Translations under genes and position numbers: made by a program | The notes under the pieces: generated by a model | Told to the model about the DNA's origin: nothing | Seen by the model: the letters and a program-made list of their open reading frames with translations, nothing else | The model's database searches: none | In this document: piece by piece, positions 6,076 through 6,730 of the stretch | Numbering within the stretch: the stretch's first letter is position 1 | Layout of the letters: each line of letters starts with the position of its first letter | Assembly: GCA_003552485.1 (NCBI GenBank) | Contig: PUMX01000166.1 | Location: 1 to 6,730 of the forward strand | Direction: 5' to 3' | Origin: Candidatus Hydrogenedentota bacterium | Lineage (GTDB): Bacteria > Hydrogenedentota > Hydrogenedentia > Hydrogenedentales > SLHB01 | Length of the DNA: 6,730 nt

Positions 6076-6384
6076 ATGGACGAGGCAGGAGGGTATTATG
6101 CAGCAGGACCGCATTATGCGGTTCCCGAACCTTCCGGAAAAGCTATTGCAGCGCTTATCCTTACGTTACTCGGGCCTTTCACCTGCTTCCTATTTACTAT
6201 CATAGGCCTGATCCTCGGTCACAGCGCGCTGGCCGAGATCCGCTGCTCACGCGGCGCGTTAACCGGCGAGGGACTCGCCCTCGCCGCGGTCATCATCGGA
6301 TGGCTGAGCGTCGCGCTGGTGTTGATTCCTCTGTTGATCTTCGTGGCCATCATGGTCTTCCTGGCCCTTGTATCGGCGTTATGA
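6076..6384 (+). CDS. Small DUF4190-type membrane protein
   Basis: This is a 102-residue protein starting at ATG 6076, seven bases after GGGG at 6065-6068. The first 20 residues are a soluble Tyr/Pro-containing tail with no signal peptide. A first membrane segment spans about 23-47, followed by the cytoplasmic-looking motif GHSALAEIRCSRG (48-60). A second, long hydrophobic stretch runs from about 65 to 100 and could be one long or two short helices. The pattern of soluble tail, helix, GH-x-AL-x-EI-R, G-x-G-x-ALA, helix is that of DUF4190 (PF13828), whose function is not known. The in-frame upstream extension back to 5920 is rejected because the ribosome site and motif pattern point to 6076. 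The gene stands alone, divergent from the ligase. Family assignment is good; the role is unknown. Confidence 0.82.
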   Translation: MDEAGGYYAAGPHYAVPEPSGKAIAALILTLLGPFTCFLFTIIGLILGHSALAEIRCSRGALTGEGLALAAVIIGWLSVALVLIPLLIFVAIMVFLALVSAL

Positions 6385-6419
6385 AGCCACAAACAGAACG
6401 TGGTCACCATCGGCCCCCG

Positions 6420-6443
6420 CCCGGATTTCAACTGCAAACCGGG
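6420..6443 (+). terminator. Weak hairpin after the DUF4190 gene
   Basis: CCCGG (6420-6424) pairs with CCGGG (6439-6443), and TTT pairs with AAA inside it if one A is bulged, giving eight pairs around a seven-base loop. It begins 36 bases after the stop codon. There is no T-run downstream, so it would need another factor to terminate efficiently. Confidence 0.3.
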
Positions 6444-6622
6444 TAGGCACATGAGAGACTCCTGGCGCCCCCACTTCTTTGGACCCGAATCTGGGCTAAT
6501 CCTGGACCAAAGATGCCGGGTTATGACGAAGCAACCAAAGGCGGGTCCGGCGAGGGTGGTTGAGATCCAAGCCGCGTTCGAGCGCACGTGGAAGCGTGAG
6601 GTTGTGTTGCGCCTGTTGTGTG

Positions 6623-6642
6623 GCGAGGCGGGGTTGCCTCGC
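6623..6642. repeat. Short perfect hairpin in the right-end region
   Basis: GCGAGGC at 6623-6629 and GCCTCGC at 6636-6642 are exact reverse complements with a six-base loop (GGGGTT), extendable by one G-T pair. The form resembles small REP-like palindromes. It could equally be part of a larger repeat unit or a transcript hairpin, and no second copy lies in the window. Confidence 0.45.
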
Positions 6643-6730
6643 TCCCACCGCAGGGTAACGCGCCCGCGCCCGGCCAAGCACACGGCTTTGTTCTCGAACT
6701 TGCGGGGGTTCGTAAACAAGACAAGAGAAA

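Larger units (their letters stand above)
6385..6730. other. Non-coding, structured right end, possibly an interspersed repeat or relic
   Basis: No convincing gene is seen in these 346 bases. The plus strand is open from ATG 6523 to the edge (69 codons) but has no ribosome site. Its middle, KREVVLRLLCGE, faintly recalls the first helix of IS3-type OrfA transposases, while what follows does not. A minus-strand frame of 166 codons (6219-6719) runs from here into the DUF4190 gene and is rich in Arg, Thr, Ser and Trp, which is shadow-like. Inverted repeats are unusually frequent: CTTTGG 6477-6482 with CCAAAG 6507-6512, and GCGAGGC 6623-6629 with GCCTCGC 6636-6642. Structure on both strands without a credible gene is what dispersed repeats look like, but one copy cannot prove it. 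Confidence 0.35.

Noticed and set aside
5769..6077. 102-codon minus-strand frame in the divergent intergenic region
   Set aside because: It has no ribosome site, a Cys/Arg-rich composition and no family resemblance, and it overlaps the start and likely promoter of the DUF4190 gene.
6219..6719. 166-codon minus-strand frame at the right end
   Set aside because: It has no ribosome site, overlaps the well-supported DUF4190 gene, and its composition (Arg, Thr, Ser, Trp) looks like a translated repeat or shadow, not a protein.
1..6730. CRISPR array, tRNA, rRNA, integrase or defence-system genes
   Set aside because: I looked on both strands and found no regularly spaced repeats, no cloverleaf-like tRNA and no motifs of such systems.

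Overview
This 6.7 kb window is GC-rich bacterial DNA with long antisense shadow frames. It holds five complete protein genes, the 3' end of a sixth, and a gene-free right end with repeat-like structure. Three of the five complete genes start with a predicted signal peptide and encode beta-propeller enzymes. Together with the GTG starts and strong AGGAGG ribosome sites, this suggests a Gram-negative, polysaccharide-degrading environmental bacterium. A Planctomycetota, Lentisphaerota or Hydrogenedentota type would fit, but that placement is impressionistic and no marker gene here settles it.

Layout. (1) 3-152 (+) is the end of an isoaspartyl peptidase/L-asparaginase-type Ntn hydrolase. It stops abnormally early after its S-x-T-G motif. 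(2) 171-1490 (-) is an exported oligogalacturonate-lyase-like (PL22) propeller with its likely catalytic and metal ligands intact. (3) 1491-1648 is a divergent control region. (4) 1649-2809 and 2879-4051 (+) are two tandem paralogous exported lactonases (PF10282, the 6-phosphogluconolactonase/YbhE fold), probably one transcription unit. (5) 4071-4118 is a very strong hairpin between convergent genes. (6) 4132-5700 (-) is a complete AMP-forming acyl-CoA synthetase. (7) 5701-6075 is a divergent intergenic region with an inverted repeat and one reasonable promoter candidate. (8) 6076-6384 (+) is a small DUF4190-type membrane protein. (9) 6385-6730 has no convincing gene but carries several inverted repeats and may be part of an interspersed repeat or a degenerate mobile element.

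How the genes may fit together. The PL22-like enzyme and the two lactonases are divergent neighbours, all exported, and all have families linked to uronate or sugar-acid chemistry. A shared role in periplasmic breakdown of pectin-derived oligouronides and aldonic or aldaric lactones is a reasonable inference, but the sequence does not prove it. The acyl-CoA synthetase and the DUF4190 protein look unrelated to that theme. I see no defence system, CRISPR array, tRNA, rRNA, integrase or clear transposase. The window is mostly ordinary metabolic sequence. Its oddities are the truncated hydrolase, the exported PL22-like protein, the unequal divergence of the lactonase pair, and the structured right end.
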